From positions 1 to 64,000 of the forward strand of contig JAHHRL010000008.1 in assembly GCA_020025825.1 (NCBI GenBank): 64,000 nt of DNA, in the 5' to 3' direction. Source of the stretch: Faecalibacterium sp. (GTDB lineage: Bacteria; Bacillota; Clostridia; Oscillospirales; Ruminococcaceae). Shown piece after piece: positions 7,850-17,190 of this stretch (the first letter of the stretch is position 1; each line of letters opens with the position of its first letter). The position numbers were made by a program, and so were the translations under genes. A model generated the notes under the pieces. That model did not search any database and was not told the origin of the DNA. It saw only the letters and a list, made by a program, of their open reading frames with translations.

Positions 7850-9277
7850 ATGGATTTGAACGCAAGACTGAATCAGTTACAGCCCGAGATGCTCGAAGCC
7901 CTGAAAACGCTGGTTCGCATCAAGAGCGTCGAAGATACGCCTGCTCCCGGTGCCCCCTACGGCAAGGGTGCTGCCGAGTGCCTGAAAGCCGCACTGGATT
8001 TGAGCGAAAAGCTGGGCTTCAAAACCCACAACATGGACGGTCATTTGGGCTGGGCCGAATACGGCGAAGGCGACGAAATGGTCGCTGTTCTGGGCCACTT
8101 GGACGTTGTGCCTGAGGGTGATGGCTGGACCAAGTGCAAGCCTTATGAGCCTGTCGTTGCCGACGGCCGTGTATATGGTCGTGGCACTGTGGACGATAAG
8201 GGTCCTGTTGTTTCCGCACTGTTTGGTTTGAAGGCTCTGGCTGATGAAGGCTGGAAGCCCAACCGCCGTGTCCGCATCCTGTTTGGCTGCAACGAGGAAA
8301 CCGGCAGCGACGACATGAAGTACTATATGGAAAACGGCGGCGAAGTTCCCGTATGCGGTTTTACTCCGGACGGAAGCTACCCGCTGATTAACGGCGAAAA
8401 GGGTATCGCTATCACCACTTACGAAAAGAAGTTGGCTCAGCGAGGCGATTGGAAACTGCTTTCCATTCAGGGCGGCAGCGCTTCTAACATTGTTCCCGCA
8501 AAGGCTGTTGCGGAGATTGCCTGCCCCGAGGACGTTTCTGTTTTGGCAGAGCTGAAGTATCCCGAGCACGTACACGTTACTCCCACCGATATCGGCCTGC
8601 ACATTGAGGCAGAGGGTGTGTCCGCTCATGGCTCCCTGCCGGAAAAGGGTGAAAATGCAATTGGTCGTCTGTGCCAGTTCTTAAAGCAGCTGCCCCTGTC
8701 CGCAGACGCAGCTTCTGCTATTGCACTGCTCGCTGATAAAATTGGCATGGAAGTCCACGGCGAAGGCTTTGGCATCGACCTGAAGGATGATTTGTCCGGT
8801 CTGCTCAGCTTCAACCTGGGTGTTATCGCAAGCGACGAAGGCAAAGTTCTGCCTGCACGTCGTGCCGGTGAGCCCGAAGAATATCAGGGTGCAACCGCAA
8901 TTCGTGTCACCATCAACTACCGTTGGCCCGTCACCTTCCATTACGCAGACTGCGGCCCCAAGCTCAACGCTGCAATGGAACAGGCTGGCTTTAAAGTAAT
9001 CGTTGAGGATACCGACGAAGCTTTGTATAAGCCTGCTGACTGCGATTTGGTCAAAAAGCTGTTGGCTGTTTATGAGGCACATACCGGCGATACCTCTGGT
9101 GCAGTCTGCATCGGCGGCGGCACCTACGCTAAGTCCATTCCTAACATTCTGGCATTTGGCCCCGGCTTCCCCGACGAGGAACTGCGTGAGCACGAGCCCG
9201 ACGAGTTCATCGACTTGGAGCACTTCTACCTGAACGCTCGCATTTACGCTGACGCCATCCGTGCTTTGGCTGAGTAA
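7850..9277 (+). CDS. pepV: Dipeptidase PepV, M20 family
   Basis: 475 aa zinc metallopeptidase of the M20A/PepV group, cleaving dipeptides in the cytoplasm. The di-zinc site is intact: His83 in GHLDVVPEGD, the bridging Asp in GTVDDKGP (about 115), the catalytic base and ligand Glu149-Glu150 in CNEETGSDD, Asp174 in TPDGSYP, and a C-terminal His in REHEPDEF. The start at 7850 has GTGGAGG at 7835-7841; a GTG inside that ribosome site is in frame but is an unlikely start. It is followed after 12 bases by a dipeptide epimerase, so the operon probably converts and hydrolyses peptidoglycan-derived or dietary dipeptides. Codon use looks optimised, suggesting high expression. Confidence 0.93.
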   Translation: MDLNARLNQLQPEMLEALKTLVRIKSVEDTPAPGAPYGKGAAECLKAALDLSEKLGFKTHNMDGHLGWAEYGEGDEMVAVLGHLDVVPEGDGWTKCKPYEPVVADGRVYGRGTVDDKGPVVSALFGLKALADEGWKPNRRVRILFGCNEETGSDDMKYYMENGGEVPVCGFTPDGSYPLINGEKGIAITTYEKKLAQRGDWKLLSIQGGSASNIVPAKAVAEIACPEDVSVLAELKYPEHVHVTPTDIGLHIEAEGVSAHGSLPEKGENAIGRLCQFLKQLPLSADAASAIALLADKIGMEVHGEGFGIDLKDDLSGLLSFNLGVIASDEGKVLPARRAGEPEEYQGATAIRVTINYRWPVTFHYADCGPKLNAAMEQAGFKVIVEDTDEALYKPADCDLVKKLLAVYEAHTGDTSGAVCIGGGTYAKSIPNILAFGPGFPDEELREHEPDEFIDLEHFYLNARIYADAIRALAE

Positions 9278-9289
9278 AGGGGTGGTTCC

Positions 9290-10387
9290 ATGAAAATCAC
9301 CCAAGTCCGCCTTGGTAAAATCAGCGTGCCTTTGCGTGTGCCTTTCAAAACCGCATTGCGCTCTGTTTCCAGCGTAGAAGATGTTGTGGTTGAGATTCAC
9401 ACCGATACCGGTCATGTTGGCTATGGTGAAGCACCTCCCACAGGTGTAATTACAGGCGATACCACCGGCGCAATTATCGGTGCAATCCAAGACCATATCG
9501 CCCCTACTATCGTAGGGCGTGATGTCGAGGATTTGGAAGATATTCTGATTGCCATGAATCACTGTATTCTGCACAACACCAGTGCAAAAGCCGCAGTGGA
9601 TATGGCACTGTATGACCTGTACGGTCAGCTGCATCAAATACCTGTTTATAAACTGCTGGGTGGAAACCGTACACAAATCGAAACGGATATTACAATCAGT
9701 GTAAACAGCCCCGATGAAATGGCACGTGATACACAAAATGCTGTTGACCGTGGCTATAATGTACTAAAGTGTAAAGTCGGTAAAGAGCCCGAAAAAGATT
9801 TGGCACGTCTTTTGGCCGTCCGTAAAGTGGCAGGCCCCACCCGCAAAATCCGCATTGATGCCAATCAAGGCTGGACTCCTAAACAGGCAGTCCGTTTGCT
9901 GAATCAAATGCAGGAAAATAATCTGGATATTGAGTTTTGCGAGCAGCCTGTACCTGCCTGGGATTTGGATGGCTTAAAGTATGTTACCGACCATTCCCCC
10001 ATCCCCATTCTGGCAGACGAAAGCGTTTTCAGTGATAAAGATGCTTTGCAGATTATGCAAATGCGTGCCGCTGACTACGTGAATATTAAGCTTATGAAAT
10101 GCGGCGGTATCTATAACGCACTTCATATTGCCAGCGCTGCGGAAAGCTACGGCGTAGAATGTATGATTGGCTGTATGCTGGAAGCAAAAATCAGTGTTAA
10201 TGCTGCGGTGCAGCTGGCTTGTGCCAAGCAGATTATCACAAAAGTGGATTTGGACGGTCCTGTTTTGTGCAGCGAGGACCCCATTATTGGCGGCGCAGTG
10301 TTCTGCGAAAGTCAGATTTCCGTCAGCAACACTCCCGGCATGGGTATTAACGGTATCCAACCCGGAAAAATTGTGTATCTGAATTGA
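9290..10387 (+). CDS. Dipeptide epimerase (enolase superfamily)
   Basis: 365 aa member of the muconate-lactonising subgroup of the enolase superfamily, most like L-Ala-D/L-Glu epimerases (YcjG/YkfB). Catalytic residues are all visible: the Lys160-x-Lys162 pair (LKCKVG), metal ligands Asp190 (RIDANQGW), Glu218 (FCEQP) and Asp243 (LADES), and the second base Lys267 (NIKLMKCGG). The enzyme inverts the alpha carbon of the second residue of a dipeptide so that peptidases can cut it. It lies 12 bases behind pepV with GGGGTGG as ribosome site, and a strong terminator follows. Exact substrate preference among dipeptides cannot be read from sequence. Confidence 0.9.
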   Translation: MKITQVRLGKISVPLRVPFKTALRSVSSVEDVVVEIHTDTGHVGYGEAPPTGVITGDTTGAIIGAIQDHIAPTIVGRDVEDLEDILIAMNHCILHNTSAKAAVDMALYDLYGQLHQIPVYKLLGGNRTQIETDITISVNSPDEMARDTQNAVDRGYNVLKCKVGKEPEKDLARLLAVRKVAGPTRKIRIDANQGWTPKQAVRLLNQMQENNLDIEFCEQPVPAWDLDGLKYVTDHSPIPILADESVFSDKDALQIMQMRAADYVNIKLMKCGGIYNALHIASAAESYGVECMIGCMLEAKISVNAAVQLACAKQIITKVDLDGPVLCSEDPIIGGAVFCESQISVSNTPGMGINGIQPGKIVYLN

Positions 10388-10402
10388 TTCCCAATACAAA
10401 CA

Positions 10403-10443
10403 AAAAAGAGTGGTGCAGCTTCGGCTGCACCACTCTTTTTATT
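10403..10443 (+). terminator. Rho-independent terminator
   Basis: A 17-bp perfect stem (10403-10419 with 10424-10440) around a TTCG tetraloop, ending in T residues. It closes the pepV-epimerase operon. Confidence 0.93.
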
Positions 10444-10581
10444 TACGTTTTGCAAACAGTTATAAGCTCTCTGCCGTGTCCAAAACGGCCACCAACCTAA
10501 CGGCATCGGCCCTGAAATGGTATTCCAAGAGCAAGCACTCCTCAGTCACTCCCAAGTAATCTAGTCTTACTAAAGCTATTC

Positions 10582-13500
10582 TTAGAAGAAACTAACCTGA
10601 CTGCTTTCCGGCAAATCGCCCAGTGCGCCAACCTCACGCAGCTTATCTATCACGCTGCTGCCCACACCGGACTCCGCCTGCAATTCTTCAATCGACAAGT
10701 ACTCCTGCCCGTGGATTGTAGCTTTTTCAAGTGCGTCTGCTGCAGCACCACCCACGCCTTTCATAGACGAAAACGGAAGGCGAACCTTGCCATCTTCTAC
10801 AACGTACTTGCTGGCATAACTCTTACCCAATTCAATGGGCAAAAATTCATATCCACGTTCCAGCATCTCGTTCACAATCTGCAACGAAACCAGCAGGTCT
10901 TCATCTTTTGCCACACGTTCTTCTTTGGGACCACGCAAACGTGCATTGACTTCTTTCATGTGCTGCCGTGCTACAGCTTTACCGCCGACAGCAGCCTCGT
11001 AGTCAATGTCATCACCACGCACGGTAAAATACACCGCATAAAATGCTTGCGGCCGGTACAGCTTAAACCACATCAAACGAATTGCCGCCATCAAATAGGC
11101 CACCGCATGCGCCTTAGGGAACATATACTTGATTTTGCGGCAAGACTCAATGTACCAGTCCGGCACATCATGTTCTCGCATGGCTTCTTCCCAACCGGGC
11201 GCAAAGCCACCCTTGGCAACTTTGCCTTTACGCACAGCCTCCATAATGTCAAAGGCCATCTTAGGCTCCAGTCCCTTACGAATCAAGTACAGCATAATGC
11301 TGTCACGGCATCCGATAACCTCCGCAATGGTACAGGTTCCATTCCGAATCAGCTCATCTGCGTTGCCGGACCAAACGTCGGTACCATGCGACAAGCCTGA
11401 AATCTGTGTCAATTCCGAAAAGTTCTTGGGCTGTGCGTCCTGCAGCATACCACGAACAAAGTTTGTACCCATTTCCGGGATACCAAAGGTGCCCGTCTGG
11501 CTGTCAATTTGTTCGGGTGTTACCCCCAAAGCTTCGGGCGATGTGAGCAGTGAGTACACCTTAGGGTCATTCATGGGGATACTGTCTACCGGAATGCCTG
11601 TGTACTCCTCAAAGTACTTGTAAAAAGTAGGCACATCGTGTCCCAGTTCGTCCAGCTTCAAAAGCGTATCATGCAGATACTTAAATTCAAAGTGCGTTGT
11701 CAGCAATCCGCCGGCAACGTCATCTGCCGGGTGCTGAATGGGACAAAAGTCGTATATCTCGTAGGTGTCCGGCACAACAACCATGCCGCCGGGGTGCTGG
11801 CCCGTGGTACGTTTTACGCCGGTGCAACCCAGTGTCAGCCGGTTTTCTTCCGCACGGTTTACAGTTCGTCCACGTTCTTCCAAATACTTGCGCACGTAGC
11901 CGTATGCCGTTTTATCCTGAATACCCGAAACAGTCCCGGCTTTGAACACGTTCTCTTTACCGAAAAGTTCTTCTGTATAGCGATGCACATTGCTCTGGTA
12001 TTCGCCCGAGAAGTTCAAGTCAATATCAGGTTCCTTATCACCATAGAATCCCAAGAAGGTTTCAAATGGAATATCATGTCCGTCCACAATAAGTTTTTCA
12101 CCGCAGTTCGGGCAGTTTTTGTCCGGCAAGTCGAATCCATCTTGTACACTTCCGTCCAAAATAAACTCGCTGTACTTGCATTTGGGGCAACGGTAATGCG
12201 GTGGTAAGCTGTTTACTTCCGAAATTCCCGAAAAGTGCGCTACAGCCGAAGACCCGACAGAGCCACGGCTGCCCACCTGATAACCGCCCTGATTGGAGTA
12301 CGCCACCAGCTTAACTGCAATCACGTACAAAACTGCGTAACCGTGGCCGCAAATAGAATCCAGCTCTTTGGTCAAGCGCTCCTCTACCAGTTTTGGCAGT
12401 GGGTCACCATATTCCTTTTTGGCACGTGTCCATGTTGCGTCACGCAGCTGCTGCTCTGCACCTTGAATGCTGGGCGGGTAAGTTCCTCGTGGGATTGCCC
12501 GCAGATTATTGTCGATAGAAGCCGCAATCTTGTTGGGATTTGTAACAACAATTTCGTATGCCTTTTCCCGGGAAATATAATTAAACTGTGCCAGCATATC
12601 TTCTGTTGTGCGGTAGTACAAGGGGGCCTGATTATCTGCGTCCTTAAAGCCGTTGCCTGCTTGCAGCACTGCACGGTAAATTGCATCTTCCGGCTCTTGG
12701 AAATGCACGTCACCTGTGGCGATAACCGGCTTATGCAAATCCTCACCCAAACGGATAATGGTGCGGTTAAACTCCTTAATGGTTTCCATGCTGGGAACTT
12801 TCCCGTCACGCACCATGTACTCGTTATTGCCTAAAGGCTGCACTTCCAGTACATCGTAATACGAAGCAATCTTTTTCAGCTCATCATACGAGCGTCTTTC
12901 CACAACCGCACGGTATAGTTCACCCGCCTCACAGGCACTGGTCAAAATCAAGCCTTCACGCAGTTCATTCAAACGGCTGCGTGGTACACGTGGCTTTTTG
13001 AAAAAGTTCGTCACGTGTGCTTCACTAACCAGCTTGTACAGGTTCTTTAGACCAACCTGATTTTTCACCAAAACAATCAAGTGGTAGTATTTTTTTCTTA
13101 AAACCTCTTTGTTTCCGCCCAGCCCGGTGTTGATTTCGCTGACTTTGGTAATTTCCTTTTCCGCCAAATCTTCCAGCAATACACAAAAGATTTCTGCCAA
13201 TGCATAGGCATCTTCATTTGCTCTGTGCGCATGATAGGTACCCAGCTCCAAATGCTTATAAATATTGGTCTGCTTGTAATTACCAAGTCCGGGGCATAGC
13301 GCCTGCGCCATGGTAAGGGTATCAATATAGGTGCAGTCCCAGTTGATGTCATGTCTGCGGCAAATGGCACGTAAAAAGCGTATATCGAAGCCATTCGCGT
13401 TGTGTGCCACCAAAATACGACCGTTCGCAAAAGCTAAAAACTTTTCAAAAGCTTCTTTTTCGTCAGGCGCATCTGCTACCATCTCGTTGCTGATACCCGT

Positions 13501-14880
13501 CAGCTCCGTAATACGAGGCGTAATGGGCTTAGGCGGTTTTACAAACGTATCAAACTGGTCTACAATTTGGCCGTTTTCAACAATGACCGCACCAATTTCC
13601 GTTAAATACTCGCTTCCCGGATCAAGTCCGGTAGTTTCGGTGTCAAAAATGCAAAAACTGCCGCTCAAAAGTTCTTCCTGTGTACCGTATACACACGGAA
13701 TCATATCATCCACAAAGTAAAGCTCGCAGCCATAAATCAACTTAAAATCGGGGTCATTCTTATGGATTCCGTCTGCTGCCAGCATTGCTTCCGGGTAGCC
13801 TTGGCATACACCGTGGTCGGTAATCGCAATAGCACGATGTCCCATCTTATGTGCCATCTTTACGATTCCACCCGGGTCACAAAAGCCGTCCATACTGGAT
13901 AGCTTCGTATGCAAATGCAGTTCCACACGTTTTTCGGGTGCGTTATCCTCACGCTTTTTGCGCTCTACAATCAGCACATCATAGGGATATACAACATAAT
14001 CACGCTCGTACTTATCGTAGGTGCAATCGCCACGCACAATCACTGTAGCACCATTGGGGATTTCCTCCCACTTAGAGGCATCCTCCCCTTCCTGTGCACG
14101 GATTTTCAGGTTGATAGAGCCAGTGTAATCTGTAATAGAAACCGTGTAAATCTTGCGGAAGTTTCCCTTGGTTTCCTTAAAGAATACATCGCCCCAAATA
14201 ACACACTTGCCGCCTTCGCCGCCCAATTCCTTCAGCGCAGTAGGATTGCTGGGCTTAAACATCTTGCCATGGAAAATGCTGCAAGGTTTATCCGTCAGAT
14301 TCAGCCCTTCCATATGCACTACAGCACCGGCGTGTTTCTTTTCAAATGCAACAACAGGAGCCGCCGTCTTTTTCTCCAGACGTTCCTCTTGCTGGGCCAG
14401 CTGTGCCTCATCTGCCATACTGTACAACTCTACAGTAGGCTTCACATTCGTGCGTGCTTGAATCCGCTCCGCCAATAAGCGGGGAAATTCCACTTCGTTT
14501 AGAATTCGTATACCATTGCGAGCACCCAACCGAATTGTCTTATTCTTTATTTCAATTGCAGCTCCATCTAAAAAGCCATTGATGGGAATCCCCTCTGCCT
14601 TCATTTCTTCCAGCAAATTTTTCAATGCCTTTTCATCTAAACAAGCATATCCAAAGCAGTTGCAAATCTTCAGCTCATATCCGGGAAAGCCCGGCTCCAA
14701 ACTTGCCAACAGCCGGGCGCACATCATTTGGTCCAGCGGCGCAGCACTGCGCAGGGTAAACAGGATTTTTTTATCCACACGGAACATCTCTGCCTTTTCA
14801 ACAATCACCTTGCCAAAATGGGCAGCAAAGTCCGGGTCTGCCATAAATTGAGGCCAAAGCTGAGATACCAATGGCTGCAT
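10582..14880 (-). CDS. polC: DNA polymerase III alpha subunit, PolC type
   Basis: 1432 aa Gram-positive replicative polymerase with proofreading. In order: N-terminal domain (1-200), OB fold (about 222-310), first half of PHP (VELHLHTKLSSMDG, about 319-332), DnaQ-like 3'-5' exonuclease inserted in PHP (FDTETTGLD with Asp413 and Glu415), the rest of PHP, a four-cysteine zinc knuckle (CPKC...CPNC), the polymerase palm with PDIDLNFSGE, fingers, and a C-terminal QVSFF that resembles the beta-clamp motif. Length is normal (about 1435). AAAGGAGG precedes the ATG. It is the last gene of the pyrH-to-polC operon, preceded by a hairpin that could reduce read-through from ispG. Confidence 0.98.
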   Translation of the reverse strand: MQPLVSQLWPQFMADPDFAAHFGKVIVEKAEMFRVDKKILFTLRSAAPLDQMMCARLLASLEPGFPGYELKICNCFGYACLDEKALKNLLEEMKAEGIPINGFLDGAAIEIKNKTIRLGARNGIRILNEVEFPRLLAERIQARTNVKPTVELYSMADEAQLAQQEERLEKKTAAPVVAFEKKHAGAVVHMEGLNLTDKPCSIFHGKMFKPSNPTALKELGGEGGKCVIWGDVFFKETKGNFRKIYTVSITDYTGSINLKIRAQEGEDASKWEEIPNGATVIVRGDCTYDKYERDYVVYPYDVLIVERKKREDNAPEKRVELHLHTKLSSMDGFCDPGGIVKMAHKMGHRAIAITDHGVCQGYPEAMLAADGIHKNDPDFKLIYGCELYFVDDMIPCVYGTQEELLSGSFCIFDTETTGLDPGSEYLTEIGAVIVENGQIVDQFDTFVKPPKPITPRITELTGISNEMVADAPDEKEAFEKFLAFANGRILVAHNANGFDIRFLRAICRRHDINWDCTYIDTLTMAQALCPGLGNYKQTNIYKHLELGTYHAHRANEDAYALAEIFCVLLEDLAEKEITKVSEINTGLGGNKEVLRKKYYHLIVLVKNQVGLKNLYKLVSEAHVTNFFKKPRVPRSRLNELREGLILTSACEAGELYRAVVERRSYDELKKIASYYDVLEVQPLGNNEYMVRDGKVPSMETIKEFNRTIIRLGEDLHKPVIATGDVHFQEPEDAIYRAVLQAGNGFKDADNQAPLYYRTTEDMLAQFNYISREKAYEIVVTNPNKIAASIDNNLRAIPRGTYPPSIQGAEQQLRDATWTRAKKEYGDPLPKLVEERLTKELDSICGHGYAVLYVIAVKLVAYSNQGGYQVGSRGSVGSSAVAHFSGISEVNSLPPHYRCPKCKYSEFILDGSVQDGFDLPDKNCPNCGEKLIVDGHDIPFETFLGFYGDKEPDIDLNFSGEYQSNVHRYTEELFGKENVFKAGTVSGIQDKTAYGYVRKYLEERGRTVNRAEENRLTLGCTGVKRTTGQHPGGMVVVPDTYEIYDFCPIQHPADDVAGGLLTTHFEFKYLHDTLLKLDELGHDVPTFYKYFEEYTGIPVDSIPMNDPKVYSLLTSPEALGVTPEQIDSQTGTFGIPEMGTNFVRGMLQDAQPKNFSELTQISGLSHGTDVWSGNADELIRNGTCTIAEVIGCRDSIMLYLIRKGLEPKMAFDIMEAVRKGKVAKGGFAPGWEEAMREHDVPDWYIESCRKIKYMFPKAHAVAYLMAAIRLMWFKLYRPQAFYAVYFTVRGDDIDYEAAVGGKAVARQHMKEVNARLRGPKEERVAKDEDLLVSLQIVNEMLERGYEFLPIELGKSYASKYVVEDGKVRLPFSSMKGVGGAAADALEKATIHGQEYLSIEELQAESGVGSSVIDKLREVGALGDLPESSQVSFF

Positions 14881-14906
14881 ACGGCACGCCTCCTTTCTGA
14901 ACGGCT

Positions 14907-14943
14907 CAAAATACGGCGCAGCTAAGTATCAGCTGCGCCGTAT
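14907..14943 (-). terminator. Hairpin between ispG and polC
   Basis: A 13-bp perfect stem (14911-14923 with 14931-14943) followed on the minus strand by TTTT, located after ispG and 30 bases before the polC start. It could be a full or partial terminator. Confidence 0.65.
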
Positions 14944-14976
14944 AAATGTTTTTGCATTCTTGTTTATAGTCTAACC

Positions 14977-16029
14977 TTACAGCTTATAAATTTCCTCCAT
15001 AAACTGATCCAGAATAGACTCTGCGTTTCCTACCAGTTTGCGGATAGGTGTACCATGTACAAACAGTACCGCCTCGTCCTTACCGCCAGCAATGCCAATA
15101 TCCGCTTCACGTGCTTCACCGGGTCCGTTTACTACGCAGCCCATAACAGCAACCTTGATGGACTTTTTGCAGCCACGCAAACGACGTTCCACTTCGTTTG
15201 CAATCTCCGTGCAAGGATACTGAGTACGTCCGCAGGTGGGGCAGGTAATCACTTCAGGGCCTGCAACCGGGAAGCCTACAGCACGCAAAATGTTGTAGCC
15301 TGCTTCCACTTCCTTCTCCGGCTCGTCTGCCAAGGATACACGAATGGTATCGCCAATGCCTTCCAGCAGCATACCGCCAATGCCCATACCGGACTTCAGC
15401 AAGCCCATTTGATAAGTACCGGCTTCTGTAACACCTACGTGCAGCGGATAATCCGTCAGTGCTGACAGCTGGCGATATGCCTCCATCATACGGGGCACAT
15501 TACTGCTCTTAATGGAAATAACCGTATTGTTAAAATCGAACTTTTCCAGCAGGCGCACATGATACAGTGCACTTTCTACCATAGCCTCCGGCACAGCTGC
15601 ACCATACTTAGCCAAAATATGCTTTTCCAAACTGCCGCCGTTCACGCCGATGCGAATGGGGATATTCTTAGCATTGCAAGCCTTTACAACCTGATGCACA
15701 CGGTCATCATCACCGATATTGCCCGGATTGATACGAATTTTATCCACGCCAACATCTGCACACGCCAATGCTGCACGATAGTCAAAATGAATATCTGCTA
15801 CAATGGGGATATCCACCGCCTCTTTCACAGCGGCAATTACTCTTGCGTCCTCTGCTGTCGGGCAGGTAATGCGCAAAATTTGGCAGCCAGCCTCTGCGCA
15901 GCGTTTTGCCTGTGCCACGTTGCCTTCTACGTCCTCAATGGGAACATTGAGCATGGTTTGTACCGCAATGGGGTTATTACCGCCAATGGTTACATTTCCG
16001 ATTTTTACTTCACGCTTTAACTGGCGCAT
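14977..16029 (-). CDS. ispG: 4-hydroxy-3-methylbut-2-enyl diphosphate synthase
   Basis: 350 aa GcpE-type 4Fe-4S enzyme that reduces ME-cPP to HMBPP, the seventh step of the MEP isoprenoid pathway. The iron-sulfur ligands are seen in TCPTCGRTQYPC (two Cys plus a third nearby) and the Cys/Glu region VMGCVVNGPGEAREADIG towards the C terminus. This is the short bacterial form. GGAGG sits nine bases before the ATG. Together with dxr four genes upstream it shows that this organism uses the MEP pathway, feeding UppS in the same operon. Ferredoxin or flavodoxin partners are not in the window. Confidence 0.97.
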   Translation of the reverse strand: MRQLKREVKIGNVTIGGNNPIAVQTMLNVPIEDVEGNVAQAKRCAEAGCQILRITCPTAEDARVIAAVKEAVDIPIVADIHFDYRAALACADVGVDKIRINPGNIGDDDRVHQVVKACNAKNIPIRIGVNGGSLEKHILAKYGAAVPEAMVESALYHVRLLEKFDFNNTVISIKSSNVPRMMEAYRQLSALTDYPLHVGVTEAGTYQMGLLKSGMGIGGMLLEGIGDTIRVSLADEPEKEVEAGYNILRAVGFPVAGPEVITCPTCGRTQYPCTEIANEVERRLRGCKKSIKVAVMGCVVNGPGEAREADIGIAGGKDEAVLFVHGTPIRKLVGNAESILDQFMEEIYKL

Positions 16030-16044
16030 AGGGCCCTCCTTTGT

Positions 16045-17145
16045 TTAGAAGAACAAACGAACCAAATCGTTATGGGTTACAAATATCATCAAGGCAAACA
16101 ATAATACAAAGCCAATCAGGTTCACAATTTCCTGTACCTTTGCCGGAACAGGGCGTCGGGTAACGCCCTCAATCAGTAAAAATACCGCCTTGCCGCCATC
16201 CAGCGCAGGCAGCGGCAGCAGGTTAAAAATACCCAAGTTAATGGTAATCAATGCAAGCAAGCTCAGCACTGCACGCCAGTCAATCGCAACTGCCTGACCA
16301 ATGGCGCTTACAATGCCTACAGGGCCGGACAAATTGTTGATGCTCTCACGGCCTCGTGCTAAATCCGCCAAGGTGCAAGATACAATGCGTCCATAATACA
16401 GCTCGTAATTGGCCGCCTGCTTGATAACACCCATAGGTGTTTTTTCCTGTGCGTAAACAACAATCTGGGGCGGCATATACACGTTGCCATCCTCGTCTGT
16501 AACTGTGTTAAACTGCACGTTATCCAACTGTACTTCTTCACCATCACGCAAAACGGTAAAGTCTGCACTGTAATTTTTGGTGCGGCTCAATTCATAGGAA
16601 AGGTCCTCCGGCACAAAGCAGCGGCGGCCGTTAATTGCAATGATTTCGTCCTCTGCCTGCAAGCCAGTCTGTGCACACAAGGCGCCTTCGTCAAAGCTGT
16701 GAATGCGCAGCGTAATCAGCGAATCATCCATGTCCACAAACACCAGCAATACCAAAAAGCCCAGCACAAAATTCATAAAAGCACCTGCCACAATAATCAG
16801 CAGTCGCTTCCATAATTTCACCTTGTCAAAAGGTATGCCTGTACGCTGTTCAACCGGAACAGGGCTGTCATCCTGTTGCTCGTCTGCGTCTTCCGGCGCA
16901 GAGGTTCTGCTGCTTTCCGGGCTGTCCTCACCCTCCATGGCAACATAGCCGCCAATGGGCAGCAGGCGCAAACTATATTGCGTTCCACGCCAAATCTTTT
17001 TCAGCAGTGCAGGACCCATGCCAATCGAAAATTCATTGACCTGCACACCGCTCCATTTTGCAGTGATAAAGTGTCCAAATTCGTGAAATAGAATCACAAT
17101 GCCAAATATCAGCATTGCCGTTAAAATCGAAACCACAGTCGACAT
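16045..17145 (-). CDS. rseP: Site-2 metalloprotease RseP/RasP
   Basis: 366 aa M50B intramembrane zinc protease. HEFGH at residues 21-25 lies in the first membrane helix, a PDZ domain follows (about 155-215), and the third zinc ligand is in NLLPLPALDGGK (about 308-318). Family members cut anti-sigma factors and leftover signal peptides inside the membrane. A low-complexity acidic stretch (about residues 75-95) links the first helices. It lies between dxr and ispG as in most Firmicutes. An anti-sigma-like membrane protein is encoded at 55.4 kb, but a link is only speculation. Confidence 0.95.
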   Translation of the reverse strand: MSTVVSILTAMLIFGIVILFHEFGHFITAKWSGVQVNEFSIGMGPALLKKIWRGTQYSLRLLPIGGYVAMEGEDSPESSRTSAPEDADEQQDDSPVPVEQRTGIPFDKVKLWKRLLIIVAGAFMNFVLGFLVLLVFVDMDDSLITLRIHSFDEGALCAQTGLQAEDEIIAINGRRCFVPEDLSYELSRTKNYSADFTVLRDGEEVQLDNVQFNTVTDEDGNVYMPPQIVVYAQEKTPMGVIKQAANYELYYGRIVSCTLADLARGRESINNLSGPVGIVSAIGQAVAIDWRAVLSLLALITINLGIFNLLPLPALDGGKAVFLLIEGVTRRPVPAKVQEIVNLIGFVLLFALMIFVTHNDLVRLFF

Positions 17146-17190
17146 GGTGCCTCTCTTTCCGGGTTAGCGCTTTACAAAAATTGCAGTACG